A stretch of DNA of 62,264 bases from a virus, in IMG/VR virus record IMGVR_UViG_3300050011_000078, positions 1 through 62,264 of that record; one strand, written 5' to 3'. The translations under genes were made by a program, and so were the position numbers. Each line of letters starts with the position of its first letter. Within the stretch, counting starts at the first letter, position 1. This document shows, piece by piece, positions 1 through 6,847 of the stretch. The notes under the pieces are model-generated. The model did not search any database and was not told the DNA's origin. It saw nothing but the letters and a program-made list of their open reading frames with translations.

Positions 1-47
1 ATCTTTTTCCTCGTGCTGGCGTAGCGCGGGCTTTTGCCGAAAATCAT
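1..47 (-). CDS. 5' end of an unidentified leftward gene, cut by the window edge
   Basis: An ATG at 47 overlaps the stop of the preceding small gene (ATGA) and has a GGAGG ribosome site about 8 bases upstream. Only 15 codons (MIFGKSPRYASTRKK) lie inside the window, so the product cannot be named. The overlap and ribosome site show that the leftward PL operon continues past the left edge. Confidence 0.45.
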   Translation of the reverse strand, partial: MIFGKSPRYASTRKK

Positions 48-154
48 AGCCAGCCCTCCGGGTCGTCATCGCGGAGCTCCAGCGGATTGCGCAATTCCCA
101 ATCGGCCCAAACCACAAGGCTGGCGATCGCGGCGGCGATGGCGGCGGCGATCAT
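44..154 (-). CDS. 36-aa single-span membrane protein
   Basis: The gene starts at an ATG that overlaps the stop of the upstream 28-aa gene (ATGA). The protein opens with an alanine-rich hydrophobic helix (residues 1-16) and ends in an acidic cytoplasmic-type tail (ELRDDDPEGWL). It is the third gene of the PL operon. No family is recognised. Its size and topology resemble other tiny early phage membrane proteins, and its function is unknown. Confidence 0.5.
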   Translation of the reverse strand: MIAAAIAAAIASLVVWADWELRNPLELRDDDPEGWL

Positions 155-237
155 TGCGCACACAGGGCGTAAGCGAAGACCAGCAGACCGGCTAAGCCGA
201 TAAGCGTCAGAATCGCGTCGCGAATGTCGGCGATCAT
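151..237 (-). CDS. 28-aa single-span membrane miniprotein
   Basis: This very small gene (MIADIRDAILTLIGLAGLLV...) has a perfect AGGAGG ribosome site and overlaps both neighbours by ATGA junctions. Residues 8-24 form a hydrophobic helix. The translational coupling and strong ribosome site are the evidence that it is real. Its function is unknown. Confidence 0.5.
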   Translation of the reverse strand: MIADIRDAILTLIGLAGLLVFAYALCAQ

Positions 238-557
238 CGGCGCGCCTCCTCGCGAAGCTTGATAGCCTTCGCGACTCTGTTCCCCGCGGACGACAATTCG
301 CTGTAGCGGTCATTGCCGATTGAACTGATAGGCGAAGCCCATGCCGCTCCGCGAAGGCGACTCAATTCCGCCCGCAATTCATCCATCGACATTTTCGAAA
401 GGCGGTTGGCCTCGCGCTCGCGCTCGATCAAAATCTGGCGCGCCTTAATGCGAGCCCATGCCGGCCAAGCGTCTTCGCCTAACTGTTTCGCGAGAACATC
501 AACCTCGTGCGGGTCAATAACCGGCTCAAAAGAGGCGACGAGGGAAAGGGCGTTCAT
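234..557 (-). CDS. First gene of the leftward (PL) operon, hypothetical 107-aa protein
   Basis: The start ATG at 557 (MNALSLVASFEP) was chosen because GGAG lies about 8 bases upstream. A longer reading frame extends to 788 but would run through the operators and into the repressor gene. The protein is mostly charged helix (residues 30-75, rich in R and E) with no recognised domain. It lies directly downstream of the repressor-controlled promoter at 588-616, so it should be silent in lysogeny and expressed early on induction. Confidence 0.7.
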   Translation of the reverse strand: MNALSLVASFEPVIDPHEVDVLAKQLGEDAWPAWARIKARQILIEREREANRLSKMSMDELRAELSRLRGAAWASPISSIGNDRYSELSSAGNRVAKAIKLREEARR

Positions 558-587
558 GTCGGGCGCTCCAATCAGGTGACTGGAGGG

Positions 588-630
588 AGTAAACAACAAC
601 TCGTTGTGCTTGTCAACAACAAAATGTTGT
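588..630 (-). promoter_or_regulatory. Leftward early promoter PL with two operators
   Basis: Reading leftward, TTGACA (616-611) and TTTACT (593-588) are separated by exactly 17 bp. Two copies of the dyad ACAAC-N5-GTTGT lie at 593-607 and 616-630. One covers the spacer and the -10 edge, the other overlaps the -35. Their centres are 23 bp apart, the same as in the rightward control region. Repressor binding here should block the promoter. Confidence 0.75.
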
Positions 631-651
631 ATCACGCGAACCTGGATTGGC

Positions 652-984
652 CTAAAAGGAATCTGGCGTCTCTTCAGGCGCGCTTGGTGATGGTTGATTG
701 AAGGCGATGGTCGTTTCGCGCTGACGAGGCTGCTCTGGCAACGATCTAATGGCAATGTCGCCGAACATAATGAAATCCACAGGCACACCTAATTTGGTGC
801 GAATTATTTTCCATGTGCTGATTTTCGGCTCTCGAAGCCCCTGTTCGTAGTTATTGTATCGCTGCTGAGACATTCCGACAGATTTTGCGAAATCGGTTTG
901 GTTGTCGGTAACCATCATTCGCGCGGCAGTGAGACGCTTGGCCCAGGCCGGTAGATTAGCTGGTGCTTTATGATTTCTCGTCAT
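652..984 (-). CDS. XRE-family (cI-like) phage repressor
   Basis: This 110-aa protein has a helix-turn-helix at about residues 18-70 (RLTAARMMVTDNQTDFAKSV, then GMSQQRYNNYEQGLREPKIS), typical of XRE regulators, followed by a Pro/Ser-rich tail. It has no peptidase-type C-terminal domain, so RecA-dependent self-cleavage is not evident. It lies between two operator pairs and is transcribed away from the Cro-like gene, the position of cI in lambdoid immunity regions. Role as lysogeny repressor is inferred from position and fold. Confidence 0.85.
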   Translation of the reverse strand: MTRNHKAPANLPAWAKRLTAARMMVTDNQTDFAKSVGMSQQRYNNYEQGLREPKISTWKIIRTKLGVPVDFIMFGDIAIRSLPEQPRQRETTIAFNQPSPSAPEETPDSF

Positions 985-1018
985 AGTTAATTGTGGTTCG
1001 CAGCCGGTTTCTCGTCCA

Positions 1019-1061
1019 ACAACGATTTGTGCTTGACATGAACAACAAAGCGTTGTTATCT
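1019..1061 (+). promoter_or_regulatory. Rightward early promoter PR with operators
   Basis: TTGACA (1033-1038) and TTATCT (1056-1061) are 17 bp apart. A perfect ACAAC-N5-GTTGT dyad lies at 1042-1056 within the spacer. A degenerate copy (ACAAC-N5-GTGCT) at 1019-1033 touches the -35. The centre spacing is again 23 bp. Transcription should begin at about 1068, which is the ATG of the Cro-like gene, so the message may be leaderless. Confidence 0.75.
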
Positions 1062-1067
1062 GTGGAC

Positions 1068-1274
1068 ATGGATCTGAAAACCTACCTCAGAGAAAACAAT
1101 ACGGATGCCGCGGCGTTCGCGATCCGCGTCCGCGTGACCAAGGAGGCCGTAAGGCTTTGGATTTCAGGCGGTCGGACGCCGCGACCAATCATCATGCGAC
1201 GAATTGTTGATGAGACGAATGGAGCCGTTACGCCGAACGATTTTCTGCCGTCAGGCAGCGAGGTCGCCGCATGA
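1068..1274 (+). CDS. Cro-like helix-turn-helix protein
   Basis: This 68-aa protein starting MDLKTYLRE resembles YdaS/Cro-type small HTH regulators. Residues about 9-45 form the HTH (AFAIRVRVTKEAVRLWISGG). It is divergent from the repressor and is the first gene of the rightward operon. Upstream ATG and GTG codons exist, but they lie in the operator-promoter region. The start at 1068 falls at the predicted transcription start. It probably competes with the repressor for the same operators. Confidence 0.75.
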   Translation: MDLKTYLRENNTDAAAFAIRVRVTKEAVRLWISGGRTPRPIIMRRIVDETNGAVTPNDFLPSGSEVAA

Positions 1275-1780
1275 GCCAAGGCTTCGTCTATGCCATCCAG
1301 AGCGGCGCGCTCGTCAAAATCGGCTTTTCCGCGAAGCCTCGCCTTCGCCTGACGAAGATCAATTCCGACGCCAGCGGCCCCTGTCGGCTGCTTGGATATG
1401 TCGCGGCGACGAAGGCGCAAGAGGCGCAGCTCCATGGTTTGCTGGCCCCGCATCGCGCCTACGGAGAATGGTTTAGCCGTGAAGGGTTGGTCGAGCATTT
1501 TCTGTCCAAGCTCCCATTTCCAGAAAAAACGGTGCAACGCCGCAAAAGGAGCTCCACGGCTGCGGATCACCCAATTTATAAATACAGAGAGGCACTAGGA
1601 CTGAGTTTGCGAGCTCTATCAGGACTTTGCGGGATAACATCGTCAGAACTTTCTAGATTTGAAAATGGCAAGCGGCCACCGTCCCCCGCTATGGCAAAGC
1701 GGATTGTCGTCGCAACCGGAGGCATCGTTTCACAGCATCAACTCCGGCCAGATATCTGGCCGGCGCAGGCCGCCGAATGA
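1271..1780 (+). CDS. T5orf172/Mug113-type nuclease domain fused to an XRE HTH
   Basis: Residues 1-75 match the T5orf172 (GIY-YIG-related) pattern: FVYAIQSGALVKIGFSAKP, then a conserved R-L-x-K-I, then a late H-W-F segment. Residues about 103-150 are a separate XRE-type HTH (YREALGLSLRALSGLCGITS, then SELSRFENGKRPPS). The two parts are joined by a basic linker. The gene overlaps the Cro-like gene by ATGA. The fusion could target a nuclease to an operator or use the domain as a DNA-binding regulator. No activity can be read from sequence alone. Confidence 0.7.
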   Translation: MSQGFVYAIQSGALVKIGFSAKPRLRLTKINSDASGPCRLLGYVAATKAQEAQLHGLLAPHRAYGEWFSREGLVEHFLSKLPFPEKTVQRRKRSSTAADHPIYKYREALGLSLRALSGLCGITSSELSRFENGKRPPSPAMAKRIVVATGGIVSQHQLRPDIWPAQAAE

Positions 1781-1980
1781 GCGACACCCGCGCGCCAAAC
1801 AGGCATGAGCGTTGGCCGCTCGTCGCCGAAAAGCAGGCCACCATCATCGCAGGCCTGGACGAAATCATTGCGGAGCTTACGGCCTCTATTCTCCGCAAGG
1901 ACGAACGAATTGCCGAACTTACGACATGTCTCCATACGGTCGGCGCGCTGATCGGCAGGTTTGACCGAGGCCGCGCATGA
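1777..1980 (+). CDS. Small helical hypothetical protein
   Basis: This 67-aa protein is coupled to its neighbours by ATGA overlaps on both sides. Residues 15-50 have a heptad-like pattern (IIAGLDEIIAELTASILRKD), suggesting a short coiled coil. No family is recognised. Confidence 0.55.
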   Translation: MSDTRAPNRHERWPLVAEKQATIIAGLDEIIAELTASILRKDERIAELTTCLHTVGALIGRFDRGRA

Positions 1981-2213
1981 ATCATCCTCACGCATGCCGC
2001 GCCTGCGGCCAGACGACCTACGAGCGCCGCACGGTCACCCATGATGGGACCGTGATCTGGGCCAACGTCTGCGACTGCGGTCACGTCGAATCCTTCTCTT
2101 TGAATTTCTCAGCTTCGGCCGCGAGGCCGGAGGTTTCCTCCCAAAGACTTGGCGACGGCCCGCGTACCGGGCCGTCGCCTTTTTTGGATCGCGCCGAAGG
2201 CATCCGAACATAG
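1977..2213 (+). CDS. Small zinc-ribbon protein
   Basis: This 78-aa protein has paired cysteines CRACG (residues 7-11) and CDCGH (about 32-36) that could form one zinc ribbon. The C-terminal third is encoded by the terminator hairpin at 2151-2185, so the useful fold probably ends near residue 45. It is translationally coupled to the upstream gene. Function unknown. Confidence 0.55.
   Translation: MNHPHACRACGQTTYERRTVTHDGTVIWANVCDCGHVESFSLNFSASAARPEVSSQRLGDGPRTGPSPFLDRAEGIRT
2151..2185 (+). terminator. Rho-independent terminator
   Basis: A perfect 12-bp stem (2151-2162 with 2168-2179) with a 5-nt loop is followed by six T. It lies inside the 3' end of the small zinc-ribbon gene, so it would end the first early transcript unless antitermination occurs. 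Confidence 0.85.
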
Positions 2214-2251
2214 TTAACATGTATCGTTAATGAATTTGCGAATGCGCAAAT
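2214..2251. promoter_or_regulatory. Two inverted repeats upstream of the second early block
   Basis: TTAAC-N7-GTTAA lies at 2214-2230, and the perfect dyad ATTTGCG-AATG-CGCAAAT at 2234-2251. They lie between the terminator and the gene at 2277, where a control point for the next transcript would be expected. A binding protein is not known. Confidence 0.4.
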
Positions 2252-2276
2252 AGTCTTTGAGGGGGAAGCAAAACCA

Positions 2277-2606
2277 ATGTCCGCGTTTGTCGAGGAGGCC
2301 GCTGAAAAAGCCAGTTGGCTTGTGCGCCGCGAGATGCGCGGAACGGGCGATCTCCACAACGCGATGCGGCGAATAGAAACGCGCTTTGGCATTCCATACG
2401 GAGCGCTGTGGAGCCTTCGTTATCGACGCCCCGGCGACATGCTTGTTTCAATTTATGCCCGCATATGCGTGGCCTACGAGGCGGAAGTTGAAAAACAGAG
2501 AAACCTGCTCGACGCGAACTCGCAATCTCAAAAGCAAAGACCAGGATTGGCTCGATTATGGATCGCGCGGCTCATTGCCTGGGCGCGACGGACGATGAGG
2601 CTGTGA
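2277..2606 (+). CDS. Conserved phage hypothetical protein
   Basis: This 109-aa protein is preceded by a GAGGGGG ribosome site. The core (REMRGTGDLHNAMRRIETRF and the following GIPYGALWSLRYRRP) is a pattern met in alphaproteobacterial prophages. The C-terminus is strongly basic. No function is known. It is the first gene after the terminator at 2151. Confidence 0.65.
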   Translation: MSAFVEEAAEKASWLVRREMRGTGDLHNAMRRIETRFGIPYGALWSLRYRRPGDMLVSIYARICVAYEAEVEKQRNLLDANSQSQKQRPGLARLWIARLIAWARRTMRL

Positions 2607-2635
2607 CATGACTGCCATCACGGGAGGCGAGGCAA

Positions 2636-2815
2636 ATGACTGTGCATGATCTTATCGACAAGCTCAAGGCGGACCTGCGGCGGTCAGTCGACGCACGAGA
2701 GCCCGAAGGCTGGGGTATCCCCATCAGCAAGGCGGATCTGCGCATGCTGATTGCCGCGATCGAGCTCGAGCCCGAGCATCATCACCTGTTGGCAGCCACG
2801 CATGCTCTTGGCTGA
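2636..2815 (+). CDS. 59-aa hypothetical protein
   Basis: An uninterrupted short frame (MTVHDLIDKLKADLRRSVDA...) has a strong GGGAGGCGAGG ribosome site. It is a helical, charged protein with HHH near the C-terminus. No family is recognised. It fills what would otherwise be a gap in the operon. Confidence 0.6.
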   Translation: MTVHDLIDKLKADLRRSVDAREPEGWGIPISKADLRMLIAAIELEPEHHHLLAATHALG

Positions 2816-2842
2816 TGAATGCGGTCAATCAATGGAGTCAGA

Positions 2843-3082
2843 ATGACCGCTCACACTCTGCGGGATCATCGGATGCACGAGCGGTGTAGCGCGCTCATGA
2901 CAAGGCTGGATCGCATGCGCGATTCCCCCACGCAAAGGCCGGACGTGATTTTTGAATTCGTGAAGGCCGAAATCAAGGCGGCGCTGGAGACCGACAGCCG
3001 AAGGGTTGCGCCGGACTCGGCTCAGAAAACCATCCACCCGTCCATGGCATCGCCATACGGCGTGCGGATTCTCCTAACTTAG
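2843..3082 (+). CDS. 79-aa hypothetical protein
   Basis: The start ATG at 2843 was chosen over 2819 because GGAG lies just upstream of it. The protein is helical with a conserved-looking centre (DVIFEFVKAEIKAALE). Function unknown. Confidence 0.55.
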   Translation: MTAHTLRDHRMHERCSALMTRLDRMRDSPTQRPDVIFEFVKAEIKAALETDSRRVAPDSAQKTIHPSMASPYGVRILLT

Positions 3083-3104
3083 ATTGAGATTGGACTGTAG
3101 AAAA

Positions 3105-3878
3105 GTGAACGATATTCCGTTTCATCCGCTCTCGGAAATTTTCCCGCTAATCGAAGGTGCGGACTTCGATGCGTTGCGCGACGACATCGCAAAAAACGGT
3201 GTGTTGGAGCCTATCGTTCTAATGGACGGCCAAATCATTGACGGGCGCAACAGATATCTTGCAGCGCTTGCCGCTGACGTCGAATGCCCAACCACGATTT
3301 ACGAAGGAAACGATCCGCTCGGACTCGTCATTTCGCTGAATCTCAAGCGGCGGCATTTGAGCGAGTCGCAGCGCGCAATGGTGGCGTCGGCGCTGGCGAA
3401 TATGAAGTCTGGTGAAAGAACAGACCTACCCTCAATTGAGGGAAGGTCAATATCGCAGGGTGATGCGGCGAAACTCTTGAATGTTGGTGTTGCTTCTGTT
3501 GAGCGCGCCGCCAACGTCCGCGCCAACGGCACAGCCGAGCTAATCAGCGCCGTGCAACAAGGTCGGCTTGCCGTAAGCGAAGCCGCCAAAATGTCCAAAG
3601 CGGCGCCGGAAGTTCAGCGCGCCATCGTCGCCAAGGTGAATGCTGGCGTGAAACCCATGGAGGCGGCTAGGCAGGTCACAGCGGCAGTGAAGGCGGAACG
3701 CAGGGTAGCGCTTCCAGACGGCAAATACCGCATCCTCTATGCCGACCCGCCGTGGTCCTATGGAAACACTCAGCCGGACTATCACACCGAGCAGCGAGAC
3801 CACTATACAATCAAAACGTTCTATCTGAGCCTAGAGTTTGTCAAAAATCACGCCATCAAATGCTTGGACGCAACATGA
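3105..3878 (+). CDS. ParB-like nuclease/HTH protein with a truncated MT-A70 methyltransferase domain
   Basis: Residues 5-90 form a ParB/Srx-like domain (DGRNRYLAAL is the conserved ParB box). Residues 90-190 contain a KorB-like HTH. Residues about 208-240 begin an MT-A70 adenine methyltransferase and include its DPPW catalytic motif (ILYADPPWSYGNT). Family members continue for about 150 more residues. This one stops about 35 residues after DPPW, where the GapR gene begins, so methylation is unlikely. The GTG at 3105 fits the homologous N-terminus. A TTG at 3084 is the alternative. Confidence 0.8.
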   Translation: MNDIPFHPLSEIFPLIEGADFDALRDDIAKNGVLEPIVLMDGQIIDGRNRYLAALAADVECPTTIYEGNDPLGLVISLNLKRRHLSESQRAMVASALANMKSGERTDLPSIEGRSISQGDAAKLLNVGVASVERAANVRANGTAELISAVQQGRLAVSEAAKMSKAAPEVQRAIVAKVNAGVKPMEAARQVTAAVKAERRVALPDGKYRILYADPPWSYGNTQPDYHTEQRDHYTIKTFYLSLEFVKNHAIKCLDAT

Positions 3879-4189
3879 CCGACATCGGACACAACAGCTT
3901 TGCGGGAGATCAGCTTCGCTCCTACATCGAGCGCATTGAAAGGCTCGGCGAAGAAAAGAAGGCGTTAGCGGACGATATCCGCGAGGTTTTCGGCGAAGCC
4001 AAGGCAACCGGCTTCGATGTCAAGATAATTCGCAGGATCATCGCCATCCGCAAGCAGGACGCGGACCAGCGCCGCGAAGAAGAGCAAATCTTAGACACAT
4101 ATTTGCGGGCGCTGGGTATCCTGAACGGCACGCCGCTCGGCGACGCCGCTATCAGGAATTTCAAGGATTCAACCATTTCGGAGCCTTAG
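3875..4189 (+). CDS. gapR: GapR-family (DUF2312) DNA-binding protein
   Basis: The 104-aa sequence from MTDIGHNSF to the end matches the DUF2312 pattern: IERIERLGEEKKALADDI, then EVFGEAKATGFDVKIIRRII. GapR of Caulobacter binds overtwisted AT-rich DNA ahead of replication forks and stimulates type II topoisomerases. The gene overlaps the truncated ParB-MT gene by ATGA. A phage copy may help replication or reshape the host nucleoid, which is an inference. Confidence 0.85.
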   Translation: MTDIGHNSFAGDQLRSYIERIERLGEEKKALADDIREVFGEAKATGFDVKIIRRIIAIRKQDADQRREEEQILDTYLRALGILNGTPLGDAAIRNFKDSTISEP

Positions 4190-4218
4190 CGACTACCCAC
4201 CAACTTGGAGAATTTGAA

Positions 4219-4647
4219 ATGATGCCACTTTTCGCATTCACCTTCGCTGCCATGATTTCAACGGCAGCTTTCGCCAGTCCGCCGGAGACTCAACCCGCCC
4301 CTCCCCCTGATTGCGCCACTCTCGCCGCTGCGCGGGAATTCTTTTCCAGCCTCGAACAAAAAGCCGGCGCCACATTCGTCGACATACAAGGCGCGGACGC
4401 CGAAAAGTTAATGCTCGCGTGGAACAACCAGCCGCCGGTATCGCATGACGAAGCGCAAGAAATCCTCATCGCCGCGGTGCCGGCGGGAGCAACCTTCGTC
4501 TACGTTTTCGTCAACCACGGACAGGCGTGCGACGTCCGCTCCCTGCCAATCGCGCGGCTTACATCATGGCTGCGCGATGCCTTTGCTCCGACTCCAACCT
4601 CTCACCATGACGACGGCCGCGTAACGCCATGGAGCCCAGTGATATGA
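4219..4647 (+). CDS. Exported hypothetical protein
   Basis: This 142-aa protein has a signal peptide of about 19 residues ending in AFA-SP. The mature part contains two cysteines (DCATL and QACDV) that could form a disulfide in the periplasm. It is the first gene of a set of six exported or membrane proteins (4219-6598) and overlaps the channel gene. It may be a periplasmic partner of that channel. No family is recognised. Confidence 0.65.
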   Translation: MMPLFAFTFAAMISTAAFASPPETQPAPPPDCATLAAAREFFSSLEQKAGATFVDIQGADAEKLMLAWNNQPPVSHDEAQEILIAAVPAGATFVYVFVNHGQACDVRSLPIARLTSWLRDAFAPTPTSHHDDGRVTPWSPVI

Positions 4648-5087
4648 GGGACAGGCGATGCTTTCTAACCCACTTCGCACTGTGCCTTGCCATGGCGGCT
4701 GGCGCTTTCTTTGCCTTCGTATACGGCCTGCCGCAACTCGTCTGGAACAGCGATCTCTCGCACATGACATCGGTTATCGCCGGGGTGTTTGTGGCGTCCT
4801 GCTTCTATCTGGGATGGCTTTCCTGGAACTTGTCGCCATCGACCGCATCAGCAACGGAAATCAAAGCGGAGTGGGGGTGGTTCGCGGAGGAGAAATTTGT
4901 CCGCATGGGCCTGTTTGGCACAGTGATCGGGTTGATCTTGCAGGCGAAGGTGCTGGCGACTGGCAGCGAAGGCTTAGGCCCGTTGTCGACGGCGTTCATG
5001 TCGACGGCGGTAGGTGTCCTGGCGAGCTTTTTGCTGGCTCTGCTTGCATTCAATATCACGAGTCATATTGAGCGGATGAAGCGATGA
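4644..5087 (+). CDS. MotA/TolQ/ExbB-like proton-channel protein
   Basis: The 147-aa protein has four predicted membrane spans at about residues 8-30, 38-58, 84-106 and 112-138. The last two carry the family signature (MGLFGTVIGLILQA, then LSTAFMSTAVGVLASFLLAL). In this family the subunit forms a five-member proton channel around two MotB/ExbD-type helices. The next gene supplies such a helix. The protein lacks the large cytoplasmic loop of MotA and is short even for ExbB. Start at 4644 (ATGA overlap) is preferred to 4629. Such a pair is unusual in a phage. Confidence 0.75.
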   Translation: MRDRRCFLTHFALCLAMAAGAFFAFVYGLPQLVWNSDLSHMTSVIAGVFVASCFYLGWLSWNLSPSTASATEIKAEWGWFAEEKFVRMGLFGTVIGLILQAKVLATGSEGLGPLSTAFMSTAVGVLASFLLALLAFNITSHIERMKR

Positions 5088-5710
5088 AGCGCCGCTCGTC
5101 CAACGCCGGCTGGGTCTGTTTTACCGAGGTCATGACGACGGCGCTTATCGTCGTCATGGTCCTGGCGAGCACACACAAGGCCGAGGACACCGGCATCAAG
5201 CCGAAGGCTGAATATGTCGTCACGGCGGAATGGTCGCTCGATTCCGACGCCGACGTTGATCTTTGGGGCGTTCCGCCGCCGGGCGACAAGCCGGTATTCT
5301 ACAAGACCCGTGAGATCGGGCTGCTGGTGCTCGATCAAGACTGCCTCGGGTTTCCGAACACGATCGTTACGCTCGACGACAACACTCAAGTCAAAATGTC
5401 GTCCTGTAAAGAGACGATGACGCTGCGCGGGATTGTGCCGGGTCATTATGACTTCGGCGTGAATCTTTTCGCTTATCGCGATCGTGGGAACAGCACTGAT
5501 CCTCCGTCTGGAATCAAGGTTCACGTTGAAATCATCCAGATGAACCCGCGCGTGAAGGTTCTGTATGTGGGCGACGTCACGCTCGACCACCAGCGGCAGA
5601 CGATCAATTTCGCGAGTTTCGATCTTGGCCGCGATGCTTCGTTTCAGCGCGTCGATCCGCCGCTCGCGCCGATCACCGATCTTTTCTACAGAAACGGAGG
5701 CACGGAATGA
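5084..5710 (+). CDS. MotB/ZorB-like N-terminal helix with a periplasmic DVDLW domain
   Basis: Residues 8-28 (GWVCFTEVMTTALIVVMVLA) align with the MotB/ZorB membrane helix of pattern W-x-x-F-T-D-x-M, with Glu in place of the proton-carrying Asp. There is no OmpA-like peptidoglycan-binding domain. Instead residues about 45-200 start with SDADVDLWGVPPPGDK, a pattern like DUF2135/YfaP-type beta domains. It overlaps the channel gene by ATGA, as expected for a stator pair. Energy coupling is inferred from the pairing and the acidic residue. Confidence 0.65.
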   Translation: MKRRSSNAGWVCFTEVMTTALIVVMVLASTHKAEDTGIKPKAEYVVTAEWSLDSDADVDLWGVPPPGDKPVFYKTREIGLLVLDQDCLGFPNTIVTLDDNTQVKMSSCKETMTLRGIVPGHYDFGVNLFAYRDRGNSTDPPSGIKVHVEIIQMNPRVKVLYVGDVTLDHQRQTINFASFDLGRDASFQRVDPPLAPITDLFYRNGGTE

Positions 5711-5853
5711 ACGTCAAGGAAATAATCAAATGGTGTCTGGTCGCCGCCGGGCTCGCCGCCGGGCTTAGCGCTCTTCTGATTTTCGCCGCGTGGGACGGCC
5801 CCTATGGTTGGAGGCTACATCAATACGACTGTCATCAGAGCTGCTATCGATGA
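5707..5853 (+). CDS. 48-aa single-span membrane protein of the channel cassette
   Basis: The frame MNVKEIIKWCLVAAGLAAGL... has ATGA overlaps at both ends. Residues 9-28 form one membrane span. The C-terminus has the cysteine pair CHQSC. It is part of the tightly coupled series 4644-6598. Function unknown. Confidence 0.6.
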   Translation: MNVKEIIKWCLVAAGLAAGLSALLIFAAWDGPYGWRLHQYDCHQSCYR

Positions 5854-6095
5854 CCATCCGCATCATTTTCATCGCCTTCATGGTTGCTGGATTCCTGATT
5901 GGCTACGGGTGGCACCATACACACGTCGCAATTGAAGCCTCGGTTCCCGGTGGTAGCGGGAATGTCTTTATCGAATACCACGCGCCGTTGGCTGTGACTC
6001 ATTTCGGCACGAAAGAAGAATGCGAGTCGCGATGGATGGACATGCTCAAGAGTCCGCCTGCGCATGATCCAACATTCAAGTTTGGATGCTTTTGA
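5850..6095 (+). CDS. Membrane-anchored small protein of the channel cassette
   Basis: The start MTIRIIFIAFMVAGFLIGYG was chosen at the ATGA junction. One N-terminal span (residues 3-20) is followed by about 60 residues probably in the periplasm, with two cysteines (EECES and FGCF). It is coupled on both sides. No family is recognised. Confidence 0.6.
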   Translation: MTIRIIFIAFMVAGFLIGYGWHHTHVAIEASVPGGSGNVFIEYHAPLAVTHFGTKEECESRWMDMLKSPPAHDPTFKFGCF

Positions 6096-6598
6096 TGACC
6101 GGCCACGCTCAATTCATTCTCGCCCTCGGCGCATTCATGGTGGTCGCCGCGCTGATTGCCGCCGTCACCATCAAAGACAGCGGCGTTCGCTTTGGCTGGA
6201 AACTCGCGATTCCCGCCGCGCTTGTCGCGCTCGGATGCTGGACGCCGTTCACCGTCAATCAAATGATGGGCCTGCCGATTGATGCGGCGATGCGCGATCT
6301 GCCGCAGACCGCAGAGCTGATTTCTTTCATCCCGCACGACAAGGAAAAGCGCGTCGATCTTTGGTTGCTGTCAGGCGATGTCCCGCGCGCCTACAGCGCC
6401 CCATTAGATGAGCCGATGAAGAAAGCCCTGCAAGAGGCTGGCAAGCGCTCTGCGGCGCATCAGCGCGTCTATCTCAAGAAGGATGGAGGCAAGCCAGACA
6501 AGGGTGGCGGCGATCAGCATTTGAACTTCGACGCGCCCCATTATGTCATTGACGAAAGCGCTGTGTCGCATTTGCCCCCCAAAGACGGGGAAGGGTGA
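6095..6598 (+). CDS. Two-span membrane protein of the channel cassette
   Basis: This 167-aa protein begins at a TGATG junction. Two hydrophobic stretches (residues 6-25 and 35-55) are followed by a soluble domain with KRVDLWLLSGDVPRAYSAPL, then a Lys/Gly-rich linker and a C-terminal segment. VDLW echoes the DVDLW of the MotB-like protein, perhaps by chance. It is the last member of the set, and its role in the complex is inferred only from coupling. Confidence 0.6.
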   Translation: MTGHAQFILALGAFMVVAALIAAVTIKDSGVRFGWKLAIPAALVALGCWTPFTVNQMMGLPIDAAMRDLPQTAELISFIPHDKEKRVDLWLLSGDVPRAYSAPLDEPMKKALQEAGKRSAAHQRVYLKKDGGKPDKGGGDQHLNFDAPHYVIDESAVSHLPPKDGEG

Positions 6599-6813
6599 TG
6601 ACTTGGGGCACTGCGCACGTCGAGGCCCACCGCAATCTGCGCGCAAAGATTCTCGCCAATCCGTTCGTGAGGATCATTCGCGAATCCCTTACGGACACCG
6701 AGGTCTATTTGCTTTTGGTGGCGAGCCCTCTGCTTTCGCCGGGATACCACGGCCAGCGAGAGTTGGTCATCGACGATAGCCCGGTGAGGTTTAAGCCATG
6801 GGTGGAAGCATGA
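6598..6813 (+). CDS. 71-aa hypothetical protein
   Basis: The gene starts at a TGATG junction with the channel cassette. The sequence (TWGTAHVEAHRNLRAKILAN) is amphipathic with a short hydrophobic strand (VYLLLVASPLL). No family is recognised. Confidence 0.55.
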   Translation: MTWGTAHVEAHRNLRAKILANPFVRIIRESLTDTEVYLLLVASPLLSPGYHGQRELVIDDSPVRFKPWVEA

Positions 6814-6847
6814 ACAATAAGCCAGATGAATACTCGGAGCGGCCGAA

